Source of the DNA: Clostridium sp. OS1-26
GTDB taxonomy: Bacteria; Bacillota; Clostridia; Clostridiales; Clostridiaceae
Length of the DNA: 64,000 bases
Reading direction: 5' to 3'
Assembly (NCBI RefSeq): GCF_030915445.1
Contig: NZ_CP133264.1
Span: 3,443,208 to 3,507,207 of the forward strand
A model generated the notes under the pieces. It saw only the letters and a list, made by a program, of their open reading frames with translations. It was not told the origin of the DNA and made no database searches. The position numbers and the translations under genes were made by a program. Below, in pieces: positions 17,942-27,750 of the stretch; the first letter of the stretch is position 1; the number at the start of each line of letters is the position of its first letter.

Positions 17942-18954
17942 TTACATAACTCTTCGAGCGGTTAAGTAATCACTTCTGTTTAATGGTGAAACTTTGATGA
18001 AATCTCCTGTATGTGGTGCATGGATATATGCTCCGAAGCCTATGTACATACCTACATGATGAGGATCTTGCTTTGTACCAAAGAAAACTAAATCACCAGG
18101 CTTTAGCTTATCTAATGATACTTCAGTTCCATCTTTTATCTGATCATAAGTAGTCCTTCCGATATGAACTCCAAAATGTTCATATACATATTGAACGAAA
18201 CCAGAGCAGTCAAAACCAGGGTCTGGAGAGGTTCCTCCCCATACATAACGAGTTCCTAAAAAACCAGAGGCATAGGCTATAATATTATCAGAAGTCAAAG
18301 TAGACTTCCCATTTGCAAAAGCGGCCACAGATGAATTATTTTTTATGTTTTCGATATATTTAAGCGCATCTGCTACTAGAGCTGGATCATCGGAGTATCC
18401 GGCAGTTTCAAATAAAAGTTTCTTTTGATCCTCTTTATCTTTATTTAACTGAGCTAACTCTTTTTCGTTATCTGATTTTAATGAAGCTAATATTTTATCT
18501 TTAGCGATTAAAGTTTCTTTTTGCTGCTCATTAAGTTTTTCTTATCTTTATACCTATTAATAATACTTGCATCTAAATCTACTATCCTTTTAACTGCATC
18601 TGAGTTCGAAATTAAATCTTTAACATCTTTAGATTTAAGTAATGTATGTAAATAGCTGTCAAAACCATTTATATACATTGCTCTTATTCTATTATTGAAT
18701 AAGTTTTTTTCTTTGTTTAGATCACTTTCTACATCTTTAAGTTCCTCTTCTGTAACTTTAATATCATTTTCAGTATCTGAAATCTGTTTATTATTATCAT
18801 CAATTTTTTTCATTACAGCTTCTATATTAGTATCTAACTTTTCAATATTTATTTGTATATTTTCAATATTTTTCACTGGTTCAGCATAGACAGTTCCAGT
18901 AAATAATAGCGATATCGTTAAAGTTAAAATAGACTGCTTTAAGAAAGTATTCAA
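17942..18954 (-). pseudogene. Secreted NlpC/P60 peptidoglycan endopeptidase with coiled coil, frameshifted
   Basis: A signal peptide (KQSILTLTISLLFTGTVYA) leads into a long coiled coil and a C-terminal NlpC/P60 cysteine peptidase, like CwlO/PcsB-type hydrolases that cut stem peptides during growth. Peptidase marks are the FDCSGFVQYVYEHF cysteine and the DPHHVGMYIG histidine. The reading frame breaks near 18539-18543, where GAT AAG AAA AAC needs one more A to continue as KLNEQQKETLIAKDK. From there I translated an open frame without stops through to the peptidase domain. As read, the first frame ends at 18508 after the coiled coil, so no peptidase would be made. The preferred start is TTG 18954, eight bases after GGGAG. 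A sequencing error in an A run is likely. Confidence 0.8.
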
Positions 18955-19201
18955 TTGTATCACTCCCAGAAGATATATATTGTTAAGTTTTTACAGAATA
19001 TATTATACCACCAAGTTTAGGTAAGGAAATGAATATATTGTAAATAAAAAGTTAATAATTCAATGAAGTAGCTGACATGGAGATAAATAATAAGGGAAAA
19101 ATTGGCGAAATTTGCTTTACAGAAATGTTAATGTATTGTAGTATTTAGTCAAAAGAAGAAAGATATTTATCTGAAGTAAGTTTAACTTTATGGAGGGTTT
19201 G

Positions 19202-20446
19202 ATGAAAAAGATATTAAATATAATAGCGCAAAGACCAGATAGAACAGGAAGCGGAGTATATCTGCAGGCTCTTGTTAAAGAAGGTGATGAAAAACAATAT
19301 AGACAGGCTGTAATTGCAGGGACATCAGATAACGATAGTAAAATTTGTTTTAATACAAAAATAGATGTCAAATTTTATCCAGTAGTATTTGATACGAAAG
19401 AATTACCCTTTCATATTGTAGGAATGAGCGATGTAATGCCTTATGAAAGCACTAGATATAGAGATTTATCTTTTGATATGTTTGAACGATGGAAAAATGC
19501 TTTTTCAAAGGTTATAAAGAGGGCTGTTGATGAGTTTGAACCGGATATAATAATATGTCACCACTTATGGCTTTTAACTTCACTGGTTACAGAAATGTAT
19601 CCAGATAAAAATATACTAGCTTTTTGCCATGGTACAGATTTAAGACAGCTAGAATGCTTTAAACATATAAATAGTGAGTTTTCTAGAGGAGTAATTAAAT
19701 ATATTACAGAGAGCTGTAGGAATTTAAAGAAGATAGTTACATCTCATAATAGTGAAAAAGAGATGGTAAAAAAGCAATACGGCATAAGTGAAAATAATAT
19801 AAAAGTTGCGGGGACAGGCTTTAACCCGGATATTTTTTATATTAATGAAAATAAGCCTCGCTCTGATAAGATAAAAATAGTTTATGCAGGAAAGCTGAGC
19901 TATTCAAAAGGAGTGCCAGCTTTAATTCATTCTATGAAATTATTAGAGGAGCATTATGGCAATATTGAGCTCTACCTTGTAGGTTCTGGAGCAGGAATTG
20001 AGGCATCAGATATAATAAATATGTGTAAAAATTATTCCGGCGGTGCTAACATACACGTACTAGGGGCGATAACACAAAAAGAATTAGGGGGGCTATTTAG
20101 ACAATGTGATATATTAGTTCTTCCTTCTTTCTATGAGGGTTTACCATTGGTATTAATAGAGGCTATGGCCTGTGGGCTAAAAGTAGTTTCAACAGATTTG
20201 TCTGGAGCAAGAGAATGGATGGGAAGCATTATAAATAATAGTGAAATTATTAAATATGTACAACTTCCAAGACTAAAGGATATAGATGTTCCTTTCGATG
20301 AAGATTTACCGCAATTTGAAAAGGATTTGAGTATATCAATAAAAAAGCAAATAGAAAATGAATTGATAATCAGTGAGGGGCTTAAAAAGTCTATAAAGAA
20401 AAAGTCATGGAAAAGTGCTTTTGAAGACATAGAAAAGCTTTTTTAA
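19202..20446 (+). CDS. GT4-type glycosyltransferase
   Basis: The 414-residue protein has the two-domain GT-B fold. The C-terminal Glycos_transf_1 domain shows KIVYAGKLSYSKGVPALIHS, LYLVGSGAG, the GGLFRQCDILVLPSFYEGLP acceptor/donor segment with its E-x7-E region (EGLPLVLIEAMACG), and VVSTDLSGAREW. It transfers a sugar from an NDP donor, but neither sugar nor acceptor can be inferred. The N-terminus (ILNIIAQRPDRTGSGVYLQ) resembles PssE/BshA-like GT4 enzymes. ATG 19202 is placed after GGAGGG; an upstream ATG at 19190 contains the site. The gene is isolated, not in a polysaccharide cluster. Confidence 0.85.
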   Translation: MKKILNIIAQRPDRTGSGVYLQALVKEGDEKQYRQAVIAGTSDNDSKICFNTKIDVKFYPVVFDTKELPFHIVGMSDVMPYESTRYRDLSFDMFERWKNAFSKVIKRAVDEFEPDIIICHHLWLLTSLVTEMYPDKNILAFCHGTDLRQLECFKHINSEFSRGVIKYITESCRNLKKIVTSHNSEKEMVKKQYGISENNIKVAGTGFNPDIFYINENKPRSDKIKIVYAGKLSYSKGVPALIHSMKLLEEHYGNIELYLVGSGAGIEASDIINMCKNYSGGANIHVLGAITQKELGGLFRQCDILVLPSFYEGLPLVLIEAMACGLKVVSTDLSGAREWMGSIINNSEIIKYVQLPRLKDIDVPFDEDLPQFEKDLSISIKKQIENELIISEGLKKSIKKKSWKSAFEDIEKLF

Positions 20447-20447
20447 A

Positions 20448-20469
20448 TAGGAGCCTCATTAGGCTCCTA
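20448..20469. terminator. Short terminator between convergent genes
   Basis: Perfect 9-bp stem TAGGAGCCT / AGGCTCCTA with a 4-base loop, between the glycosyltransferase (plus) and the PHP gene (minus). The T-rich tail is better on the minus strand. Confidence 0.7.
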
Positions 20470-20475
20470 CAATGC

Positions 20476-21153
20476 TTAAATGGCTTTGTATATATCATAA
20501 GGTAAGTTATTAATGACCTTATTGTAAATATCTATATGTTTAAATCCATTATCCTGACGTATGGCAGGACATACATTTCCTTCTTTTATTGCATTTATAA
20601 GATCTATTTCATCTCTTATTCCATCGGGGAATACAGTAGCATATGTTCCTATCTTTTCAATAACATGTGCATCGCTAGAGCCTATACATGGAAGATTAAG
20701 CTCAGTGGCTAGGGAATAGGCATATAAGTTTTGATGTGGCTCTGTACTTCCGTTAAAGGCTTCAACTCCATATAAACCTAATTCTTTTGCTTCTCTTATA
20801 TAATTACCAAAGCCTCTATTGTTGTTTCTATATGGATGGGCACTTATGGCAACTCCATTATGAGCATGAACTAATTTTAATAAATCTTTAGCATGCATCA
20901 TTTCTTTAGGCCAGTCCTTTAAACCAAATACTAATACATCCCCCTCAAAGGTTAGTATTTCAGCTCCAACTAATATTAAAAAACCTGTAGATTTTGAGAG
21001 AGCATGTGCCTCTTCTATAATTTCGTTACTTTCATGGTCTGTTATGCATACACCATCTAGTCCTATTTCTTTTGCTCTTTTTATTATATCATTTAAAGAT
21101 ATTTCACTATCTAAAGAATATTTGCTTTCATGAATATGAGTATCAATTAACAT
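20476..21153 (-). CDS. PHP-domain metal-dependent phosphoesterase
   Basis: The 225-residue single-domain PHP protein has ligands in order: DTHIHESKYS, CITDHES, the GAEILTFEGDVLVFG segment, ISAHPYRNN and GSSDAHVIEKIG. Proteins of this size include YciV/RNase AM-like and histidinol-phosphatase-like enzymes, and the sequence does not choose between them. ATG 21153 follows GGAGGTC; an in-frame ATG four codons earlier overlaps the site. It converges on the glycosyltransferase and has no other partner. Confidence 0.75.
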   Translation of the reverse strand: MLIDTHIHESKYSLDSEISLNDIIKRAKEIGLDGVCITDHESNEIIEEAHALSKSTGFLILVGAEILTFEGDVLVFGLKDWPKEMMHAKDLLKLVHAHNGVAISAHPYRNNNRGFGNYIREAKELGLYGVEAFNGSTEPHQNLYAYSLATELNLPCIGSSDAHVIEKIGTYATVFPDGIRDEIDLINAIKEGNVCPAIRQDNGFKHIDIYNKVINNLPYDIYKAI

Positions 21154-21410
21154 AAAGACCTCCAAATAGTAAGATTATCACTATAGTATCATAGTATCAT
21201 TTTATTAGTGTGATTGTTGAATTATTAAATAAATTTATAGAAGATAAGAAAACTATAAACAGAATTTATTTAGCAAAGTTAAAAATTAAAAGAATCACTA
21301 AATAAGTTAGCTAAGACTTTGTATGCGTTGACAATATAAAGTAAGTGTAATATTATAACAGTGAATAAAACTAACGTTCTTATTTCAAACCTTATACTAA
21401 GGAGGATTTT

Positions 21411-24400
21411 ATGCAGTTAGATTTAATAAAAGAAGTTTTGACTGGTTCCATAACAGGATATATAACAAATGCAATAGCTATCAAAATGATATTTAGGGAA
21501 TATGGAATTGGCAAGCTTAAATTAGGTGGAGTAATAATAAAAACTAAAGATGAATTTATAAATAATATAAGCTCATTAGTAGAAAGAGATATAATTAATA
21601 GTCAGACTTTAAGCAGTGAGTTATCAAAGGAATCCTTTAAAGAAAGTATAAAAGACTTTGTAGATGACTTACTAAGTATACATATGTACAAAAATGCATC
21701 CAACATCACGTTAGGAGAATTAAATGGTTTTGATTCAACGATAAATAATGCTAAAGAATTTGTGCAGAGTTCAGCTAATAAACACTTAAACAGTGTTTTT
21801 GATAAGATGCTAGAGAGTATAAGTTTTAAAGATATATTAAGTGAAAAACAAATTCAACATATAAGTGGACAATTATATAGTTGTGTTTTAGAGGTATTAG
21901 ATAGTAATGATTTTATAGATAAGGCTGTAAAGGAGTTTTATGAAGAAAATAAATCAGTAAGTTTTGGTGAGTTCTTCGAACAAAAATTATTAGAAATTAT
22001 AGGCAACAATGTTGAAGATAATATTAAAAATTTTCATATAGACTTAAAAAACAATTTTGATAAAGATATAGATAAGGCTTTTGAAAATACTCTTGAAACA
22101 TTAGAGGTTCATAAAATTCTAAGTTCATTAGAAGAAAAATTATTAGAAAAAAGAATAATAGATTTTATTAATAATAAAGACAATATTAATTTATCTAAAA
22201 GTTTAATACATAAAATTAAGGGATTTATAGAATCTAATGAAGGAAAAAGATTAATAAATAACTTTAGCAAAGAATTGCATAATCTTCTGAAAAATATTGA
22301 TAAGCCTGTATTAGAGTTACTTTCTGATGATTTAAAAGATACCTTTGAGGAGTTCTTCAAGGATAAGCTACAATATGCAGTAAAAGAAATAATATTATGG
22401 ATAGAAAAAAACAAAGGCGATATAGAGGGACTAATAGAAAAATCTATAGATGATACTATAGAATCTATAGATGATGGAATGAAAAAGAATATTTTAAATC
22501 TAGTTAGAGATAAGTTCTTAAATGATGTGGCAAATAAATTTGATATAGTATCAAAAATTACTGAGTATTTAGAGAATAATGCAGATATAGATTCTATAAG
22601 TAGAGATGTTACATCAATAATAATTACTTATCTTAAGGAAGAAAAGGTATCAGATATAATATTAAAGTTAGAAAAAAATAAGATATTTACAGAAGAAAGC
22701 TTTGCAAACTTTATAAATTATAATCTTGCTAACTACATTGATTATATACCAGAAGATTATTTCTGTGGATTCTTAAACATAAAAATAAAAGATATTTTCA
22801 GTTTAGATTTAGTTAATATCTTTGAAAAACATGTTAAAGAATCGATGACTAGTACTTTAAAATATAAATATCTATACACAGAAAAGGTTACTAAAACTAT
22901 AAGTGAAGAGGTTACTAAAAGATTAAAAGATATTAACGATATGAAGTTTGATAAACTTATAGGCGAAGAAGCTTTATCTTCTAACTATCCTAAAATTAAA
23001 AAAATAGTTATAGAAAAAATGCAGGATAATAAAGATACCATAGTAGATTTATTTTCTGATAAACTAAAAAAATCTATTTATTCTCTTAATTTGCATAGTG
23101 GATTAAATGATGAGATTAAAAATAGCTTATTAGATGAATTGGTAAGAGAAGTATCTAATAAAGCGGAAAAAAATTTAGAGAATTGTGGAGAGATAAATCT
23201 AAAAATATTATGTGACAAAATAAATGATATAGAAGACGTTAATGACAATTTAGTAAATTCTATAGTTTTAATGTTGAAAAATAATCTACAGTATATATTA
23301 AATGGTAATATTAAAAAGGCTGTATCCACTAACTTAAATGATTTGAAAGATGAAGAACTTCAATTGATGATTGAAGAATTTATGGGTAAGGAAATGAAGC
23401 CAATTACTGTAATTGGTGCAATGCTTGGAGCTGTAATTGGTATAGGTATGTATTTCTTTGACACCTCAGTTACACAGTATAATTATTTAACAGCTACACT
23501 TATAAGTATAGTGGTCTATGGATTTGTAGGTTGGCTTACTAACGTTCAGGCACTAGCAATGCTTTTCAAACCTTATAATGAAAAAAGACTATTTGGAATT
23601 AAAATTCCATTTACACCGGGAGTTATAGTAAGTAGAAAGCCTAAGTTTGCAAAATCTATGAGTACTTTCGTAGACGAAGAGCTTTTGAAAAAAAGCAGCA
23701 TGGAAGAGCTATTTAATAAAAATAAGGATGCTATCCATAATTCACTGAAAGAAGTAATTTCAAAGGATAACTATAAGATAATAGTAGATTTTTTAGATAG
23801 CCATTCAGATGCTATTAGTGATAAAGCTTTTGAATATCTAAAAGATCTAATTGAAAAAAATAAAAGTAGTATATCTGATTCTCTGACTAATAAGGCGAGC
23901 AATTTAGATATTACGAACATAGATTTTTCTGAAATTGAGAATCAATTAAAGGAAAAGATATTATCTAAAATAGGAAATTCTAATATGGAGATATATGATG
24001 CGTTAGAGGGTATTTTTGGATATGATAAAGAGATTTCAAGAATAATTCCAGAGCAGTTTAGAAAGTCTTTTGAGCAACAGCTGACTAACAAAGTTGAAGA
24101 AGAAATAGATAAGTTATTATCATATGCGAGCAGAGACGATAAAAGAAATGAGTTATTGATGATGCTCTCATACAAGTACGAAAATGTAATTAATAATTCA
24201 GTTAATGAAATGATCAGTCCAGAAAATGTTATCAAGTGGAAAAGTTATTTTGGAAAATTAATAAGTGATAAAGTTAGTTCAAAAGAAACAGGAACTAAAA
24301 TTTTAAATTGTATAGAAAAAATCACATCAAGAGAACTCAATCCTAATAGGAAAATAGGGGAGTTATTTGGTGGAACTCTTACAAATATAATAGAAAGTAA

Positions 24401-25598
24401 TTTTAGCTATATAATGGATAACATAGTAAAAGCTATTGTAAGTGGATTAAGCAATAACAGGCAGGTCATTTCAGAGGTTGCTATTACTACAACAAAGGAA
24501 AGTTTAAACTTTTTTGAACTAATGGGATACAACATGCTTGGTGGAGATAAAATAGTAGCTTCTGTTGTTGATGATCTTGTAAATGATAAATTCCCTGCTT
24601 TTATTGAATCTAAAAAAGGGGAACTTAATGAACTATTAGGTAGTTTTATTGACAATAAGATTTGCAACGGTACTGTTGGAAGCTTAAGTATAGGACTTCA
24701 ACATAAAGAAGTTTTAGAAGTTATTAATAATTTTATTGATGAAAATGAATTTAGGTTAAATGATAAGATTATTAAAATTACAGACAGTATGTTTAATTGG
24801 GTAACAGATATTAAATTAAGAGAATACTTAAGCATTTTATCTATTAATAAAATTGAAGATATAATAGAAATTTTTGAGGAAGAATTGAACTTTATTTCCG
24901 GGGAATTAAAAGATAATGTTGTTGAAAAAAAGCAAAAGCTAACAGATGAATATACAAAGCTTATCTATAATATTTTAGAAGAGTTAGTATTATCAATAAA
25001 AGTTAATGCACTTGTAAAAGGAATAGATAAGGAATATGTTGAAGATTTATCCTATAAGATATGCACAACAATTTCAAATAGCAATTCTATAAGAAATAGC
25101 ATTGCACAGTTTATACAGAAATTATCTGATGTGTTAAGACAAAAGAAAGGTGAAGAGTTATTAGACCTAAGGGAATTTAATGTATGTTCATTGAATGTCT
25201 TAGAAGATATACTGCAGAATAAGGAATTAGATGCAGGAATAAGAAATGAAGCACAGAACATAATAAATGATATTATAGGGAATGATTTAAATATTATTGA
25301 TGCTTCTACAAAGGATAATCTATCTCAAATAGTAATTAACTCAATTTTAGACAGCGCATCACAGAATTTTTCTAAAGTTATAAGTACGATTGACTTTAGA
25401 GGAATTACAGAGCAGCAAATTAATTATATGGAACCTAGAGAAATTGAAGATTTATTTAACTCCTTTGCTAAAAAATATTTTAATAAGCTAAAGTTATATG
25501 GACTATGGGGAGCAGTCTTTGGCATTCATTGGATTGTAGGACTTGTTACTTGTGTTCTATATGCAACTAGTGCAGCAAAAGAAAAGATAAAGAGTTAG
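21411..25598 (+). CDS. Giant membrane protein with two DUF445 regions (1395 aa)
   Basis: DUF445 proteins such as YheB are usually about 400 residues; this one is 1395. The N-terminal hydrophobic segment (6-28) contains GYITNAIAIKMIF. A second copy of the signature, GWLTNVQALAMLFKP, lies at about 706-720 and follows a membrane segment (KPITVIGAMLGAVIGIGMYF, about 662). A third hydrophobic stretch closes the protein at about 1363-1385. Between these are two very long acidic, Lys/Ile/Asn/Asp-rich helical regions. The layout suggests an internal duplication, with anchors at the ends and middle and extended helices between. Function is unknown. ATG 21411 follows AAGGAGG. It is a single gene. Confidence 0.8.
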   Translation: MQLDLIKEVLTGSITGYITNAIAIKMIFREYGIGKLKLGGVIIKTKDEFINNISSLVERDIINSQTLSSELSKESFKESIKDFVDDLLSIHMYKNASNITLGELNGFDSTINNAKEFVQSSANKHLNSVFDKMLESISFKDILSEKQIQHISGQLYSCVLEVLDSNDFIDKAVKEFYEENKSVSFGEFFEQKLLEIIGNNVEDNIKNFHIDLKNNFDKDIDKAFENTLETLEVHKILSSLEEKLLEKRIIDFINNKDNINLSKSLIHKIKGFIESNEGKRLINNFSKELHNLLKNIDKPVLELLSDDLKDTFEEFFKDKLQYAVKEIILWIEKNKGDIEGLIEKSIDDTIESIDDGMKKNILNLVRDKFLNDVANKFDIVSKITEYLENNADIDSISRDVTSIIITYLKEEKVSDIILKLEKNKIFTEESFANFINYNLANYIDYIPEDYFCGFLNIKIKDIFSLDLVNIFEKHVKESMTSTLKYKYLYTEKVTKTISEEVTKRLKDINDMKFDKLIGEEALSSNYPKIKKIVIEKMQDNKDTIVDLFSDKLKKSIYSLNLHSGLNDEIKNSLLDELVREVSNKAEKNLENCGEINLKILCDKINDIEDVNDNLVNSIVLMLKNNLQYILNGNIKKAVSTNLNDLKDEELQLMIEEFMGKEMKPITVIGAMLGAVIGIGMYFFDTSVTQYNYLTATLISIVVYGFVGWLTNVQALAMLFKPYNEKRLFGIKIPFTPGVIVSRKPKFAKSMSTFVDEELLKKSSMEELFNKNKDAIHNSLKEVISKDNYKIIVDFLDSHSDAISDKAFEYLKDLIEKNKSSISDSLTNKASNLDITNIDFSEIENQLKEKILSKIGNSNMEIYDALEGIFGYDKEISRIIPEQFRKSFEQQLTNKVEEEIDKLLSYASRDDKRNELLMMLSYKYENVINNSVNEMISPENVIKWKSYFGKLISDKVSSKETGTKILNCIEKITSRELNPNRKIGELFGGTLTNIIESNFSYIMDNIVKAIVSGLSNNRQVISEVAITTTKESLNFFELMGYNMLGGDKIVASVVDDLVNDKFPAFIESKKGELNELLGSFIDNKICNGTVGSLSIGLQHKEVLEVINNFIDENEFRLNDKIIKITDSMFNWVTDIKLREYLSILSINKIEDIIEIFEEELNFISGELKDNVVEKKQKLTDEYTKLIYNILEELVLSIKVNALVKGIDKEYVEDLSYKICTTISNSNSIRNSIAQFIQKLSDVLRQKKGEELLDLREFNVCSLNVLEDILQNKELDAGIRNEAQNIINDIIGNDLNIIDASTKDNLSQIVINSILDSASQNFSKVISTIDFRGITEQQINYMEPREIEDLFNSFAKKYFNKLKLYGLWGAVFGIHWIVGLVTCVLYATSAAKEKIKS

Positions 25599-25603
25599 AA
25601 TAT

Positions 25604-25645
25604 ATATAGGGGTTCAAGGAAGAAAATTGAGCCCTATATTAACTA
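25604..25645 (+). terminator. Probable terminator of the DUF445 gene
   Basis: ATATAGGGGTTCA (25604-25616) pairs imperfectly with TGAGCCCTATAT (25628-25639). The T tail is weak. Confidence 0.5.
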
Positions 25646-25793
25646 TAGTTATTGTGCTACTTTACGAAAACCCTCTGATAGCAAGGCATTCAGTGTAACA
25701 AGTAATGAGTGATAAATTAATAAGTATAATTACAAAAGGTATTTAATAACTTATATTGTGATATTAAAATTTGTTAAATATAATATATAATAC

Positions 25794-25823
25794 TTGACAA
25801 CAATGTTTTGACTATGTTATTAT
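25794..25823 (+). promoter_or_regulatory. Promoter of the YbjQ-like gene
   Basis: TTGACA (25794-25799), 18 bases, TATTAT (25818-25823), about 45 bp upstream of the ATG at 25867. Confidence 0.6.
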
Positions 25824-25866
25824 TGTCTTAGAAAAAATTACATAGTTATTTATGGGAGGTTAAGTT

Positions 25867-26190
25867 ATGATAATTACAACAACACCGCAAGTTGAGGGAA
25901 AAAGAATAATAGAGTATAAGGGAGTAGTTTTTGGAGAGGTTATTTCAGGAGTAAACTTTATCAAAGACTTTATGGCTGGCATAAGAGATCTAGTAGGTGG
26001 AAGGTCTCAAACTTATGAAGATGAGTTAATTTATGCTAGGGATAATGCCATAGAGGAAATGAAAAGAAGAGCACAGTCCATGGGAGCTAATGCTGTAGTT
26101 GGAGTAGATGTTGACTATGAAGTTCTTGGTCAAGGTGGCGGAATGCTCATGGTAACAGTATCTGGAACAGCTGTAGTAATCGAATATTAA
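25867..26190 (+). CDS. YbjQ (UPF0145) family protein
   Basis: The 107-residue protein carries the UPF0145/YbjQ heavy-metal-binding-domain pattern: [20 protein letters not shown], an [21 protein letters not shown] helix, and a C-terminal strand [15 protein letters not shown]. Members form small, probably pentameric, soluble assemblies of unknown role; the metal-binding label is historical. ATG 25867 follows GGGAGG. It is monocistronic, with its own promoter and a very strong terminator. Confidence 0.9.
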   Translation: MIITTTPQVEGKRIIEYKGVVFGEVISGVNFIKDFMAGIRDLVGGRSQTYEDELIYARDNAIEEMKRRAQSMGANAVVGVDVDYEVLGQGGGMLMVTVSGTAVVIEY

Positions 26191-26267
26191 TATTTAATTA
26201 TTACATAGGCTTTGTTTTAAAGACAAATTGTATATAACTACTGAGAGAAATAGAAGTATTATAAAGC

Positions 26268-26318
26268 AAACACTATCAGCTTATCTAGATTGAATAAGCT
26301 GATAGTGTTTATTTTAAT
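26268..26318 (+). terminator. Very strong terminator after the YbjQ gene
   Basis: A perfect 17-bp stem (26268-26284 with 26294-26310; core ACTATCAGCTTAT) with a 9-base loop, then ATTTTAATTTTT. The remaining sequence up to 26587 is AT-rich and featureless apart from a likely promoter. Confidence 0.85.
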
Positions 26319-26587
26319 TTTTGTATGCATCTAAAGTTTAAATTTACCTATAGGAATTATAGATAAGAATTTTGATTATTATTTAGTTAGCATAAGAGAA
26401 AACCTTACTTGTAGACATATATTAAAATACAAAAATGCAAGTTTACACAATATTGATAAATAAAGCTAAGAATTTTATTTATATTTTTGATTAAAAAGAT
26501 TATATATACTATAATGTATGTAATATGATTATTTATATATATTTATACTAAAGTCATGTTAAAAAACTTGAAAATGGAGGAACCGTT

Positions 26588-27703
26588 ATGAAAGATCCAA
26601 GAATAATAACACTTGCAAAGAATTTAATTAATTACTCTTGTAGTATTCAAAAGGGTGAAAAGGTTTTAATAGAAACTATAGGAACACCAAATCCTTTGAC
26701 TCTTGAGTTAATAAAGCAAACTTATTTAGCTGGAGGAATTCCTTTTGTAACCAATAAGTTACCTGAAATTGATAGAGAATTATATATGAGCTGTACAGAA
26801 GAACAATTGGAGATGATGGCAAAATATGAGGCAGCTAGAATGTCTGATATGGATGCATATATAGGACTAAGAGCTCCGAGCAACCTAACAGAAACCTCTG
26901 ATGTACCTGGTGAAAATATGTCTCTAGTTATGAAAAAGTTTTGGCAACCAGTTCATGGTGATATAAGAGTTCCTAAAACTAAGTGGGTAGTTTTGAGATA
27001 TCCAACACCAGCTATGGCTCAATCATCAGGAAGTAGTACAGAGGCTTTTGAAGACTTCTATTTCAATGTATGCAATTTAGATTATGGTAAAATGTCAAAG
27101 GCTATGGATGCATTAGTGGATTTAATGAACAAAACTGATAAAGTTCATATAAAAGGAGAGGGAACAGATTTAAGATTCTCTATAAAAGGATTAAATGCTA
27201 TAAAGTGTGATGGAAAGTTAAATATTCCAGATGGGGAAGTTTATTCAGCTCCAGTAAAAGACTCTGTTAATGGATATATTACATACAATACTCCAGCAGT
27301 ATATAATGGATTTACTTATGAAAATATAAGACTTGAATTTAAAGATGGCAAAATAGTAAAAGCTACAGCAAATGATACAGAAAGAATAAATAAAGTATTT
27401 GATACAGATGAAGGCGCAAGATATGTAGGCGAATTTGCAATAGGAGTTAACCCATATATATTAAAACCTATGAAAGAAACTTTATTTGATGAAAAGATAG
27501 CGGGATCAATCCATTTTACACCAGGAGCATCTTATGACGATTGCTTTAATGGAAATAAATCTTCAGTACACTGGGATTTAGTATATATACAAAGACCTGA
27601 GTATGGCGGTGGAGAAATTTATTTTGACGACGTATTGATAAGAAAAGACGGTCTATTTGTAGTTGATGAATTAAAAGGTCTAAATCCAGATAACTTAAAA
27701 TAA
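26588..27703 (+). CDS. M29-family metallo-aminopeptidase (AmpS/PepS type)
   Basis: The 371-residue cytosolic aminopeptidase belongs to the thermophilic/M29 family, which uses two metal ions to remove N-terminal residues from peptides. The visible ligand segments are the PDGEVYSAPVKDS glutamate, YVGEFAIGVNP, GSIHFTPGASYDD and SSVHWDLVYIQRP. The N-terminal region (LAKNLINYSCSIQKGEKVLI) is standard for the family. ATG 26588 follows GGAGGAACC. It is a single gene with its own terminator, serving peptide recycling. Confidence 0.92.
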   Translation: MKDPRIITLAKNLINYSCSIQKGEKVLIETIGTPNPLTLELIKQTYLAGGIPFVTNKLPEIDRELYMSCTEEQLEMMAKYEAARMSDMDAYIGLRAPSNLTETSDVPGENMSLVMKKFWQPVHGDIRVPKTKWVVLRYPTPAMAQSSGSSTEAFEDFYFNVCNLDYGKMSKAMDALVDLMNKTDKVHIKGEGTDLRFSIKGLNAIKCDGKLNIPDGEVYSAPVKDSVNGYITYNTPAVYNGFTYENIRLEFKDGKIVKATANDTERINKVFDTDEGARYVGEFAIGVNPYILKPMKETLFDEKIAGSIHFTPGASYDDCFNGNKSSVHWDLVYIQRPEYGGGEIYFDDVLIRKDGLFVVDELKGLNPDNLK

Positions 27704-27720
27704 TTAGTATTTAATGCTAA

Positions 27721-27748
27721 AGGGCTGCCTAAAAGATAGGCAGCCTTA
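27721..27748. terminator. Bidirectional terminator between the aminopeptidase and PLP-enzyme genes
   Basis: GGCTGCCTA (27723-27731) pairs with TAGGCAGCC (27737-27745) between convergent genes, followed by TTATT on the plus strand. Confidence 0.75.
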
Positions 27749-27750
27749 TT

